From: Laburnicola sp. R22_1
Lineage: Eukaryota > Ascomycota > Dothideomycetes > Pleosporales > Didymosphaeriaceae
Length of the DNA stretch: 64,000 bases
Direction: 5' to 3'
NCBI GenBank assembly: GCA_014281115.1
Contig: JACONQ010000006.1
Location: forward strand, 620,001 to 684,000
The position numbers and the translations under genes are program-made. The stretch's first letter is position 1. The number at the start of each line of letters is the position of its first letter. The notes beneath the pieces are model-generated. The model was not told where the DNA came from. It did not search any database and was given only the letters and a program-made list of their open reading frames with translations. Below, piece after piece: positions 49,895 to 59,912 of the stretch.

Positions 49895-50194
49895 TAACAA
49901 AGTGGATGGTTAAACAGCCAACCCAGGATCACGTGATATCACAGATTGACCCTGGGGGAGAGATATCGTTATTTCATAAATAGATTCTAGGCTAGAATAT
50001 CTTGCCGCACCCCTCCCACAAATGTGAGCGCCAAAGCATGCCACTCTGAATACAGGCAAGTAACGGACCTAATAACGCAGGCCAATCCAATCCAAATTGA
50101 TCGCAACCTTTGAAACCCTTGCCAATGATTTGCTCCCTCAACCCAGGAAAAGCTAGAATACATGCCATCTGAGAACAACCATCCCCTTTCCAGC
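49895..50194. other. SPT6 3' flank
   Basis: Normal-composition sequence between the AT-rich block and the SPT6 stop codon, presumably its 3' UTR and terminator. It contains a CACGTG hexamer (GATCACGTGATATC, near 49,930). The minus-strand frames here overlap SPT6's last exon out of frame and look like chance. Confidence 0.5.
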
Positions 50195-53100
50195 TCAACG
50201 TCTCGGAATCGCTGTAGTAGGTGGCCTCGACCCCGGCGCTGGCCCCGCCACGGCGGTCTTCGCGTTGAATAACATCTTAAAGCCATTTTTCAGTGCCACC
50301 ATATCCGGATACACGTTCTTCTGCATCTCAAACGCGTTGGGTATGACCTTGACGGGCCACTCACCCTTAACACCATCCCTGCCGGCTTGGTAGCAGAGCC
50401 AAAAGTAGCCCGGGCGCTTTGGAACGCTGCAGAACGCGTAAATGAAGCGCGAGGGGTTGGCTGCGCAGTAGGTCCTGAGCCAGATTTCTGTCATAGGTCA
50501 GTACGGGGTCCGTGGTTAATAAAGGTCGGGCTGTGGGAGATTCTACCTGTTTCTTCTTTTGTGCCTTTCTGGAAACGATCGTCTTTCATGATCTCTGTGA
50601 CCTTGCGTGCCATGGCTTCGACGTGGTTGACAATCAGTTCGTCAAGATCCGAGTATACCTGCTTGCCGACACGTAGTTGCTTGCCGACAGAATACTCGCT
50701 AGCCTTGTTCATCTCCAGCACATCGATATGCTGGAAAGCATTGTCGGAAACCTTCCATGTGACAGCAAGATGGTCGAAACCTTTGGAAGATGGACGAATG
50801 ACAGCCTCGCCAGGCTCCTTGCTCCCAAGATACTCTTCAGCTTGAGCAGAGTTGAAGGAGAAGAACAGAGGATGGTTTACGACACGGTTTGGACGGCCGG
50901 AAGCGACTTCTTTCTCTCGCTCTGCCGCCTTCTTATCTTCCGCTTCCTGTTGCTCGTCCCAATCGCCTGGTATTCGGTCTGCTAGACGCGCCGGCTGTCG
51001 AATTAAGTCTTCGCGCAAGGTGAGCTGCGCGGTAAGAGCTTTCCGGTTGAGGTACACAATCTTGGCCCGCACGGTCTGATGCGGCTGGAATACGTCGCGG
51101 GGCGCTTGACGGCCACTGCCGACGCCTTCTGGAAACTCGACTTCAGTCACGCCACCTTCAACGCCACACTCAAGCCTAACATCGATGTGGTCAGGAAAGG
51201 TGCGCTTGATCTGGACAGGAACCACCATGCCTACATCCAAAGACTCTTTAGTCTCTCCTGTCAGCATGGTGAAGATCTCGTCAGAGGACATAAGTGCAAA
51301 TGTCTGTCGAATTTCTTCGTACGGATCTGAAAGCTCAGCGCGGATCGTTTCCAGGGTAGCACGCTTACGGACGCCAAGGTTCTTTTCTATATCTCTTGCG
51401 TAGCCCTCGAGATCAAGGTCGTGGATGGAGTCGGTTTGGTCTTCACGAACCATCCTACGTATCACTGCGCTGGGTCCGGCCTCGTCAATTTCTGCTTTGA
51501 TGTCCTCTTCATCCAGATTCATCGAATCGGCAACCATCTTGCGGGCAAGGTCATAATCTTCCGGATGCACCCGGGTATTGTCGAGATAGTCAGACGCCTC
51601 TTCGCTCGAATCGAAGGGTAGCCACAGGAAACTGGCACAGTTTGCAAACACCTTTGGACCCATAGCGTGCTTCAGATCGCGACTGTCCTGGTATGAAATA
51701 CCAATTAAATCAGTTCGTGACAGAATTTCGTCCCCGTTCGCCTGTATGGTTTTGACAAGCCTGTCAGCCTTGCGTGGCCCAAGACCACAGACATATGGGA
51801 GAAGTTTTGACATGTACGGGTCGTCGTATGAGTCCGGTAGGTTGATACCCACGAGGTTGACCATATCCACCATGGCGTTCTCCAAATGATAGAGGAGTTT
51901 CTCCTGCGATATCAGTGTTTGATTTTGGACAAAGGGCAGTGACACGATGTCCTTCCCAAGGGAGGCATATTCAGCCAAAGGATTCTGCAAATACCGGCCG
52001 AGTGCGACACAGTACCTCGTGAGGGGAGGGTACTTTGGGAATTCGTGACTTGCTCGGGCACTGTTGTAGTAAAGCCGCGCAACTTCGTCGTTCACTAGGA
52101 CAACCTCCAAAGGATCGCTCCGCTCTGTGTTGTCGTTCGAATCTTCATATTGGGGTCCCTTCAGGTCGAACTGGTTGATGATCTCATCCAGGTCTTGTCT
52201 AAGCCTGCGAGTTTCTACAGAGAAGCCGCTGATGCCGATAACATCTGGCTTGCGTCGATTGCAAATCTCAACAAATACTTCGATGTCTTTGCCGTCCGGA
52301 ATGCCGCGGTCTCGATTGCCGAGCCTGAACTCTACCAGTTTACCATTCTCCAGCACTCTGCCGTCCGACTCAACGTAGGCCCACATAATTGCGTCGCCTC
52401 GCTGACCTCGACCATTTGACATGCAAAGTACATTGGGCACAGCGCCGAGGTCGGAACCCCTGGGTTTATAAGGAGCTTGGTCGAGTTTGTTGGTGTAGCT
52501 TTCTCGCGCGCGAATAGCCAGCTCATCCTCGCAACGGGCTCGTAAGTTTTCTTTCACTCCGTTGGCGATGATTGTGTGCAGCTTTTCAAGAGCACTGTCA
52601 AGTAGTTCTTTCCGTAGAGCATTCCACATTTCTGACACTTCGCTGACATTGTCTGATACGATGTGGTTGTGCAGCTTCCGCTTGAGGTTCTCCCAGCTAC
52701 CCATTCGAATCTTAACGCTGATAAGGCCCTCCTCTTCAGCTTTGAGCATTTTCAGGAAAAGATCTGGGCGTCCGTTCAGGTCCATGAAGGTCTGATTGCG
52801 GAGGTATTTGAACTCGTAGTAGGGATGATCCTCGGTGATTTTGCGCATGCCCTTTCCAGTTCGGACGCAGTCTATGAGTGCATCTTGATAAAAGTTTCCC
52901 CTTACATATCTCCGTAATCGAGGATTGGCCTGGAGCTCTTGTGTATACAGCAGCTTTGCGGATCGCAAAACCGTAATGCCTAGCTCAGGAGGCTCAGCCA
53001 GTTGGTTCGCGAGTTCTTCTGGCTTGACCGGTTGGTCTTCGATTAAATGACCGCCTAGCATGGTTCCTTCCGCTTTTCTCGCAAATTCGTCAGGAGAGAT

Positions 53101-54672
53101 GCCAATGGCATGCACAAAACTGACCGTTTTTCCGCCACGGAGCTTGTCGTAAAAATTCCGAGAGTTGTTCGCACGCTTCTGGGCGCCATTGGCAGTCTCC
53201 TGGCGGACATCGTTCATCTCGCCTGAGTATTTGAAATGTAGATAATCTTGCAACTCCTGAATCTCCTCGATAGTAACAGCCTTGTCCATCAAATCTTCGA
53301 TGACAGAGTCGGTGACATCGGTATACACACTTCTGAGGTTGTCGTAATGCTTTTGAAGGGCTTCTCGCTTCTCGACAAAAGCCCTGAACTTGAGATCCAA
53401 GTCAAAGATTTCCCAAAGATCGTTCTGGTTGAGGAGACGTTCCGGCCGGACATCTCTAGGAGCGGGATCATCCGCATCGTCCTGCGTATCGTTGGGAGCA
53501 TGGATCAGATAGTCTTTTCGATGGTTGAAAATGAAGGGAACTTCATAATCTTCCACATTGAGGAACTCGAGTACTCTGCGCACGGCTTTACGGAACGGAC
53601 TCTGAAAATACGGATCCTGACACACAGAAGAGTCAGTCAGTGTGCCAACTCTAGCCAGGGATTTACTTACGAGGTCTTTCTTGGGCCATAAGAGCTGCGT
53701 GACCCAGGAGGCTTCCTCGTCGAGGCGTGCGTCCCTGGTTTCATCGCTGACCTCCACTTCGGGAAATGGCTTTCGTGCTAGTTGCAGACGCTCGGGAACA
53801 TCCTTCTCGCGGATTGCGTTGTCCTCCTCGGTAAGCATGCGTTCTTCGAGCTGTGACGGTTCGAAAACGTCCTTGAGCTGGAGCTCGCGGCCTGTGCCTT
53901 CTTCTTGCTCGTCGGCCTGCTCTTGCCTTTCGATGGCCCAGTCATAGTCGGTGCCATCGCCGAAAGCGGCTCTGTAGTCCTCCTCGGCACCCTCGTCCAG
54001 GCCAGTAAACTGTATGCCTTTGGTTACGTTGGCTATGCCCGGCTGCCCGACTTCGCGGTCGTCGTCCTCCTCGAGCTCATCTTCGAACTCTTGGTCGATG
54101 AAGTCAGCGAACTCGTCCAGGCCCAGTCTCCGGCGGTCGTCGATGTCCTCGTCGGCCTCTTCGTCGTCGGAAAAGATTTGGTCGACGCCGCGGGACCGGT
54201 TCGGGCGCTCCTTGTGGCCGCGCTTTAGACGTTTGTACTTGCCCTGTGCTTGTTAGCGCCCATCGAAGGTACGTGCCTGGCGACGGTACCTGTGATGGCT
54301 CGCGCGGCTCCACGTCCAGGCCGATTAGAGCCAGATCGTCCTCGTCGAGCTCTTCGTCCTCCTCCCTGTCCTTGCGCTTCTTGCGCCGCTTCTTCTCTTT
54401 GCGGCTGATGTCCTCATCTTCCTCGTCCTCGTCGGCGATGAATCCGGCGCCCTCCTAGAGCATGGTCAGCATCGAAACCAGGACGCACGGGAACAACGGC
54501 GTACCTCGCGCAGGCGGTCCTCATCATCATCATCCTCGTCGTCTTCGCTGGAGTCGTCTACGCCATTTGCTCCGTTTGTGGGCCGGCGAGACTGGCCAGG
54601 CTCGCCTTCAAAGTCCTCGTCCTCCTCTTCGCTGCCTAGCTCGGCGGCCGTGTCGAAGAACTGGTCGGCCAT
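50195..54672 (-). CDS. SPT6: Transcription elongation factor and histone chaperone Spt6
   Basis: Spt6 travels with RNA polymerase II, binds histones and reassembles nucleosomes behind it. Exons (minus): 54,672-54,505; 54,454-54,290; 54,243-53,671; 53,616-50,547; 50,487-50,195. They sum to 4,269 nt, 1422 aa, the usual family length. Introns are 50, 46, 54 and 59 nt with GT...AG ends; branch-like GCTAAC or CTGAC precede the acceptors. Domains: acidic N-terminus (1-about 290, DDEDDDDED-type runs); DPYF and Spt6 core helices (303-690); YqgF-like RNase H fold (about 692-828); helix-hairpin-helix CGLGPRKADRLVK (about 909-941); S1 (about 1097-1173); SH2 pair, first with VIRPSS Arg1243 (about 1212-1318), second across the last intron (YAFCSVPKRPGYFWLCYQAG). 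Start: first ATG before MADQFFD, with the acidic run at once. Bacterial Tex is the distant relative, but the acidic start and tandem SH2 make it Spt6. Confidence 0.97.
53617..53670 (-). other. SPT6 intron 3, 54 nt, length a multiple of three and open
   Basis: GTAAGT...CTGAC...TCAG. It contains no stop in the SPT6 frame, so unspliced mRNA would encode 18 extra residues between KKDL and DPYF. The splice signals are strong, so I take it as an intron. Confidence 0.85.
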
Positions 54673-55120
54673 GGCGGGTGCGATGGCGCGGACAAAGGAG
54701 ATGGTCGAGGCTGTCGGCGGTGGCCGTGCAAGCGCAGCGGGGGGAGGGGGGTGGCGGGCAGCGAGGAAGGCGGCGGCAGACGCGATTCTTATAGCTGGTA
54801 GAGCTGGACCCGGCGGGGGCGGGCACGTGGCGTCGAGGTGACGGGAGCAGTGAGGGAGCGCGGAAGCTCCAGCATGTCGCGAGCGTCGCTGAAATTGTGC
54901 AGCCCAAGCCGCACCGCCTAGCGCGCTCCGGGCCTAGCGCCACCAGCCACGGCGTCTTTCCGTCTTTGACCTGCGCGCCATCCCCACTGGCCGTCCGGCG
55001 GCCTGCAGGGCGCTGCCAGGAGATGGTACGTATAGATACATGTGCATGCGTGCATGTCGTGGTATAGCAAAGGACAATCGTCGGCGGAGCTGCCAGGAAG
55101 CGCCTCGCTGAATGCTACTC

Positions 55121-55199
55121 TGTGGCTACTGTGGCTACTGTGTGGCTACTGTGGCTACTGTGTGGCTACTGTGTGGCTACTGTGGCTACTGTGGCTACT
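55121..55199 (+). repeat. GTGGCTACT tandem array (8 copies)
   Basis: Eight copies of GTGGCTACT, some separated by an extra GT. Located in the divergent promoter, about 310-390 bp upstream of the kinase ATG. Likely variable in length between strains. Confidence 0.9.
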
Positions 55200-55340
55200 G
55201 TGTGCTGCACTGTGACTGTGCACACGCAGCACAGGAGCGCTAGAGACAAGGTGAAGCCGTGCTGCGAAACTGAAACCCGCCTGCAGAAGACGCTATATGT
55301 AGTGATTTTACACGCCTTTTTGTTCGGTCCGCCCCTCCCC

Positions 55341-55430
55341 CGTACTTCCAAGCTTGTTCGTTCCCCCCGTGCTTCCAAGCTTGTTCGTTTCCCCCGTGCT
55401 TCCAACCTTGTTCGTGCCCCCCGTGCCCCC
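55341..55430 (+). repeat. 27-bp tandem repeat in kinase leader (3 units plus a partial)
   Basis: Unit CGTGCTTCCAAGCTTGTTCG plus a CCCC-rich joint; starts at 55,341, 55,368, 55,395 and 55,422. As 27 is a multiple of three, the frame through it is preserved. From an upstream ATG at 55,354 it reads as 9-residue repeats (LFVSPVLPT-like) in frame with the kinase. Confidence 0.85.
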
Positions 55431-55509
55431 CACCACAGCCGCCCGACTTCACGCTGAACCCGCCGCCCACCAACAACACAGACGGCGTCCGCCCCAGACC
55501 GCCGCCACC

Positions 55510-57015
55510 ATGGCCGACTCCGCCTTCCAGACCAAGACGATGAAGAGGAAGAACGTCAAGGGTCTTGCCCTCAGTGCGCCCCAGCCCAAGCCGGCGCCCT
55601 CGGCCGGCGACTCGCAGGCCCCCGGCGGCCTGGGCAACGACGACAGCAACCGGGCAGACACGTTGGAGATTGGCGTCGAGTTCCGCCTGGACCTGAAAGC
55701 CGAAGATTTGATCGTTCTCCGCGAGCTCGGGCACGGCAATGGCGGAACCGTGAGCAAGGTGCAGCATGCTGCCACCAAAGTGGTCATGGCAAGAAAGGTG
55801 AGGTGACAGGCTGCTCCTGCTACGGATGCGCCCACTGACAGCTTGTTAGATCATACACGTCGAAGCCAAAAACGAGGTGCGGAAGCGCATTGTGCGCGAG
55901 CTTCGCATCATGCACGACTGCAACTCCGAGTACATAGTGGCCTTTTACGGCGCCTTCCAGAACGACGCCGGAGACGTCATCATGTGCATGGAGTACATGG
56001 ACGTGGGGTATGTACGGCCAGAGCTACCGCGTGCGCCCAGCTAACACATGCTGGCAGCTCCCTCGACTGGGTCTCCAAGACATTCGGACCCGTACGCGTC
56101 GATGTCTTGGGCAAGATCTCAGAAGCCGTGCTAGGCGGGCTCGCCTACCTTTACTCGGCGCACAAAATTATGCACCGCGACCTGAAGCCCTCCAATATTC
56201 TCGTGAATTCAAAGGGCCACATCAAGCTGTGCGATTTTGGTGTTTCCAGCGAACTGGAGGGCTCCATAGCAGAGACCTTTGTTGGAACAGGAACATACAT
56301 GGCGCCGGAGCGGATACAAGGATCGCCCTACACGGTAAAATCCGATGTCTGGAGTGTCGGTCTCACATTGATGGAATTGGCAATCGGCAAATTCCCCTTT
56401 GGCGGCAGTGACGATGATGGTGACGGGCCTGGTGGTCCACAGGGTATCCTTGACCTCTTGCAGCAAATTGTCCTGGAGCCTGCACCGAAACTTCCCAAGA
56501 GCGATGCCTTCCCACCCATCTTGGAGGATATGATTGCGAAATGCCTGGTGAAGGACCCAGCGGAGCGCCCGACACCAAGGGAACTCTATGTATGTGATTT
56601 TATGATGCTCTATTGCGCCTGCTAACACGCCCAGGACCACGACGCCTTCCTCCAAGCCGCAAAGCGTACTCCGGTGGATCTTGAAGCATGGGCCGTCAGC
56701 ATGATCGAACACAACAAACGCAAATCACATCTCGCTCCCTCGGCGCCCTCTTCGGCAGTGCGGGAAAGGCTTCGTGAGCGATCCCCTCCTCACAGAAGCG
56801 AGCACAAGCATTCGGATTCCAACGGTGCGGCAACGGCGCCCACACGGCCCGCACATCCCTCCCATACATCTAGCTCATCAAGTGCTCAAAATATAATGTC
56901 GCTGCCCATTCGGCCGGCGCCACCGCCAGGTGACAGGGGTTCACAGCAAATGAGAGGTCCACCGAACGGGGGAGGGTTGCCATCGGGGCCCAAGAGGTGG
57001 AACAGTGAAGTTTAG
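55510..57015 (+). CDS. STE7: MAP kinase kinase of the STE7/Fuz7 (mating, filamentation) class
   Basis: Dual-specificity kinase expected to activate the Fus3/Kss1-type MAP kinase. Exons: 55,510-55,797; 55,850-56,007; 56,058-56,589; 56,635-57,015 (1,359 nt, 452 aa). Introns are 52, 50 and 45 nt with CTGAC or CTAAC branch points. The ATG lies in GCCGCCACCATGG, an ideal start context. Visible: basic-then-hydrophobic docking-like MKRKNVKGLAL (11-21); glycine loop LGHGNGGTV (73-81); VAIK lysine K96, the last codon of exon 1; HRDLKPSN (188-195); DFG (208-210); activation loop with S218 and T222 in SIAETFVGT; APE (231-233). The SxAxTFVGT loop followed by TYMAPERIQG fits the Ste7 class rather than Mkk1/2 or Pbs2. 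The C-terminal tail (about 345-452) is Ser/Pro-rich and ends near MSLPIRPAPPPG, typical of filamentous fungal members. Confidence 0.95.
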
Positions 57016-57634
57016 GTGCGGCGGAATGCGGTTAGTTTGATTACAGTAGATACCTTTTCCCGAAGTCGTTTTTGGACACGGAGGCTTTGGGACAGCCATA
57101 AGATTGATGGGCTGGAGGGACGAGGCAGTCTTCCCTTGCATATTTTGCATTTCGAGGCGCACCTGCTAGCTTAGCCCGAGCCCAAGAACACTGTGAAAAA
57201 TGTGGAGCTGCCTGCTACGCTTGTGAGCCTTGAATAGGCAGTGAGAAGCCCTTACACGACATGTACAAGATTTCCAGTTGTATTGATATTGTGGTAATAG
57301 ATGCATCAACCTAGAGTCAGCTCGACTTGGGTTCGTCCAATGCTGCGACGACGACGACGACGGGCGGCTCCACTCCTACTTCTTCAAAGTACTGAAATTC
57401 ATTCTGCGCAACGACGGCCGAGTACACGACTGCCCCACCGCGTTCGTGCCTTCCGCTCATGCCCCATCTCACCACGTCCATGGAAGGAGCTGGCCCCAGA
57501 GCTGGTACCCAACAGAACTTCTTCTCCCTCCGCGTCTTCTGTTCTCCACGTCCACCCAATATCCGAGCATTGGTGTTGCTCCTTGTATCCATTGTTCAGT
57601 ATTGCTTACAACACTCGACGAGAACACCTTGACG
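57016..57634. other. Intergenic: kinase 3' flank and promoter of the PIR/chitin-binding gene
   Basis: 619 bp of normal composition, no repeat and no supported gene. Plus-strand frames starting at 57,301 and 57,446 have no family features; the second only continues into the secreted protein's signal peptide frame. Confidence 0.6.
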
Positions 57635-59240
57635 ATGCGGACTGCGCTTATACTCGCCTTCATTGGCACGGCGTCTGCGTCTGCTATCCTTCCACATACC
57701 CTCCCCATCCGTGAGTGACCCCCTGAGCAACGCCATGAACACAAGACATATACTTATGGTATACTTGCATCTAGTTCCCACTAGCAGCTCAGACTCCATT
57801 GCCATCACCCTGGAAGTCACTGCAAACCACTTGGACATCGGCGGCACAAGCGGCTCCGTCGGACAGATCGACGATGGTCAGAACAGAATTGGCGGCAATC
57901 TCCCCGTCGGCAACTTCACCTTCAGGCACGGACCTAAAGGCGGCGAGATCTTCGATCAGAATGGCCATGGCTGCATTCTAACACCGCCGACGAAACAATT
58001 TCAGTGCGATGAGGGTGTCGGGCGTGAGTCTTCCTTTTTCTTAACACTAACGGCTTGCCGGTGCTCTACATACGTGCTGACACAATATGAAGCGACGCCT
58101 GGGTTCGACATCAGTTGCGACAACAGACTGATATATAACGACTCCTCGGTGTTTTGGGCCTGTCCCGTCAATGACCACGGCGTGTGGAACGTATACACCG
58201 AGCCCGTGACTGGACAGAAAAAGTGCATCACTATCACGCTGACTGTGCATGGCCATTTCAAGCCCGAACCTAATTGTAAGGCTACTCCTCCCACCACCCC
58301 AGTGTCGCCCCCTCCGATCGGAGACAATAGCCACCCCAAAGACAACCACAACACACACCCTGAAGGACGTTGCGGTGAGTCTGTCGGCTACTCGTGCCAT
58401 GGGTTCGCCGCCGGTGTGTGTTGCAGCGTGGAAGGGTGGTGTGGCGCTACACCTCTTCATTGCGGTGCTGGATGTCAAAGTCGTTTCGGTGCATGCGATG
58501 ATGCTTCCAAGAAGCCAGCCACCCCTTCTGAGTCTATCACATGTGATACAAGTGAGTTTTTTTAGAAGACACACTATTTGTGAGACTCATACTCATCGCG
58601 GACTCATGTCTAGGTAGCAAGCCTGCGCCTCCGCCTTTGCCACCATACAATCAAGCCAGCAAACAAGACGGATACAGGAATGATCTTTACGGTTGCCCAC
58701 AAGGAGGATGCCTTCGAATTCCCTCACTTGATCGTGCCCGTGGATAAAGCGCAGCCAGGCAAAGCCTTGGGTAATCGACTTAACGGCACCATCAATGATC
58801 ACACATGCACAGTCTACAACTTCAATATCAATCCGCACTGCGCTGGCAAGAAGTGCTCACTAGTCTGGCTCTTTCCAGAGCAGAAGGATCTCCAGACCTC
58901 GCCTTTTACCTACAAGGCTGAATCAGAATCTTCCACCGTGATAGAGTTCTGGCGTCTCCAACAGGCTGCTACAGAGACCACAACTTGGTGAGTCACCCAT
59001 GATATGTATGATGTGAAGAGACGTCGCTAAATTTACGCTCAACCCTGTAGGGACAACGTTGGTGCCAGAGATATCGTCGCCGCTGGACCTGTCTATCCGG
59101 GGTTCAGTAGCAATGCCAAGACTGATTCCTGCACCCCTGGTTCCAAGCAAGCCTACATGGTTTGCAGTCAGAAGTTTTCCTTGGAATACTTTCAACACTT
59201 CAATCCGAGTCCCATTGGACTGTATGTACGTACTTGCTAA
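57635..59240 (+). CDS. Secreted PIR1-like / hevein-type chitin-binding / But2-domain protein
   Basis: Probably a cell-wall or secreted protein; no enzyme motif. Model: 57,635-57,710; 57,775-58,023; 58,093-58,551; 58,618-58,987; 59,051-59,240 (1,344 nt, 447 aa). Signal peptide MRTALILAFIGTASASA (1-17). PIR1-like domain about 30-160 (FQCDEG, then IYNDSSVFWACP and TEPVTGQKKCITITL). Pro-rich linker 168-199. CBM18 at 200-243 with all eight cysteines (202, 210, 218, 219, 225, 232, 236, 243). But2 C-terminal domain about 294-447 (FEFPHLIVPV, KKCSLVWLFP, final YFQHFNPSPIGLY). The third intron has acceptors 4 nt apart (TAGGTAG): the second keeps the But2 frame, the first gives a proline-rich linker but stops at 58,747. 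The segment 262-290 is therefore uncertain and a small indel is possible. The second intron (69 nt) is open in frame. The start was chosen for the signal peptide. Confidence 0.85.
58552..58617 (+). other. Intron 3 of the But2 gene with tandem acceptor TAGGTAG
   Basis: Donor GTGAGT at 58,552. Acceptors end at 58,613 (62-nt intron) or 58,617 (66-nt intron). Only the longer intron keeps the downstream But2 frame. Use of the nearer acceptor gives a protein of about 305 aa ending shortly after the chitin-binding domain. Confidence 0.6.
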
Positions 59241-59634
59241 AGTCCGTCTTCCCCCGAAGTCGATGCAGGGGAAGTCTAGGCGAGACTGGTAGATAGGTCG
59301 TATATTTTTTTGTTGACAGTGCTTCTGTTTGTTACACCGTATTCTCGTATAGCAAAATTTCCCTTTGTCTATTCGCTTCAGTACGATTTTTATGTGCAAC
59401 ATCGATCCCTGCCGTGAGGGGGGCGCGGACTCATCGATCAATATTCATGCCTATCATGATGTACCTCACTTCCGAAGCGTCGAGTCATCTACAAGTGATA
59501 GTTTTGACAGGAGGTTCCACATTGTGTGAGCAAAGATAATGCTATACTCTACGTAGTCTGCGTAGTGTCCGTCTAAATTTTTAATTTTTTTTTTGGTAAA
59601 CAAAGCTGCATCCCGTAACTATACTATGGTAATT
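59241..59634. other. Intergenic 3' flank, nothing recognised
   Basis: Normal composition, with no supported reading frame or structured RNA seen. A poly-T run at 59,586-59,595 lies shortly before the transposon fragment. Confidence 0.55.
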
Positions 59635-59810
59635 TTTTGGTTACTAAGCAGGGAGCTCTGCTTTTTTTATTATGTTATTTGAGATGAAAGCCTTTGTCGT
59701 CCTACCCCTAGGTAGATTAAATTAACACCACACACATACAATGGTAAAAAAGAATCTAGCTATAACCTTTTTTTCTGCGTACTAGCTCTGTGCAAAAATC
59801 TTGAATACAT
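59635..59810 (-). repeat. Nearly unmutated fragment of family A and neighbouring repeat sequence
   Basis: Reverse of the family A left end (TTACTAAGCAGGGAGCTCTG, TTATTTGAGATGAAAGCC, CCTACCCCTAGGTAG) followed by sequence matching the spacer of the C4/C5 pair (GAATCTAGCTATAACC). It retains CpA/TpG and CpG sites that the AT-rich block copies have lost, so it is the closest to an original among the copies seen here. Confidence 0.7.
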
Positions 59811-59912
59811 GTGATTGAGTTGATTGTCCGTCTATTATACATGATGTTGACGTAGGTCATGCAAACAAAAGCAAGAGCGATGATGTCCGGCTTTTTCCGT
59901 CGCTTACTGCGC

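Larger units (their letters stand above)
54673..55509. promoter_or_regulatory. Divergent promoter region of SPT6 and the STE7-type kinase
   Basis: 837 bp of normal, GC-rich composition between two head-to-head start codons. It holds two tandem arrays (55,121-55,199 and 55,341-55,430), listed separately. The 100 bp before the kinase ATG are pyrimidine-rich then A/C-rich, common in fungal 5' leaders. No clear TATA box. Confidence 0.6.

Noticed and set aside
49987..50286. Two minus-strand frames downstream of SPT6
   Set aside because: They overlap the last SPT6 exon out of frame and otherwise lie in its 3' flank; no start context or conserved motif.
54104..54943. Several frames around the SPT6 5' exons on both strands
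   Set aside because: They mirror the acidic repeat codons of SPT6 exons 1-3 or run through its promoter; the spliced SPT6 model explains the coding signal.
56008..56411. Alternative plus-strand frame across the kinase
   Set aside because: Out of frame with the HRD and DFG motifs; a shadow of exon 3.
57301..57714. Plus-strand 137-codon frame upstream of the secreted protein
   Set aside because: Low-complexity Arg/Pro/His composition, overlaps the signal-peptide exon in another frame, no splice or family support.
58923..59441. Minus-strand 172-codon frame
   Set aside because: Antisense to the But2 exons, which have clear family motifs.
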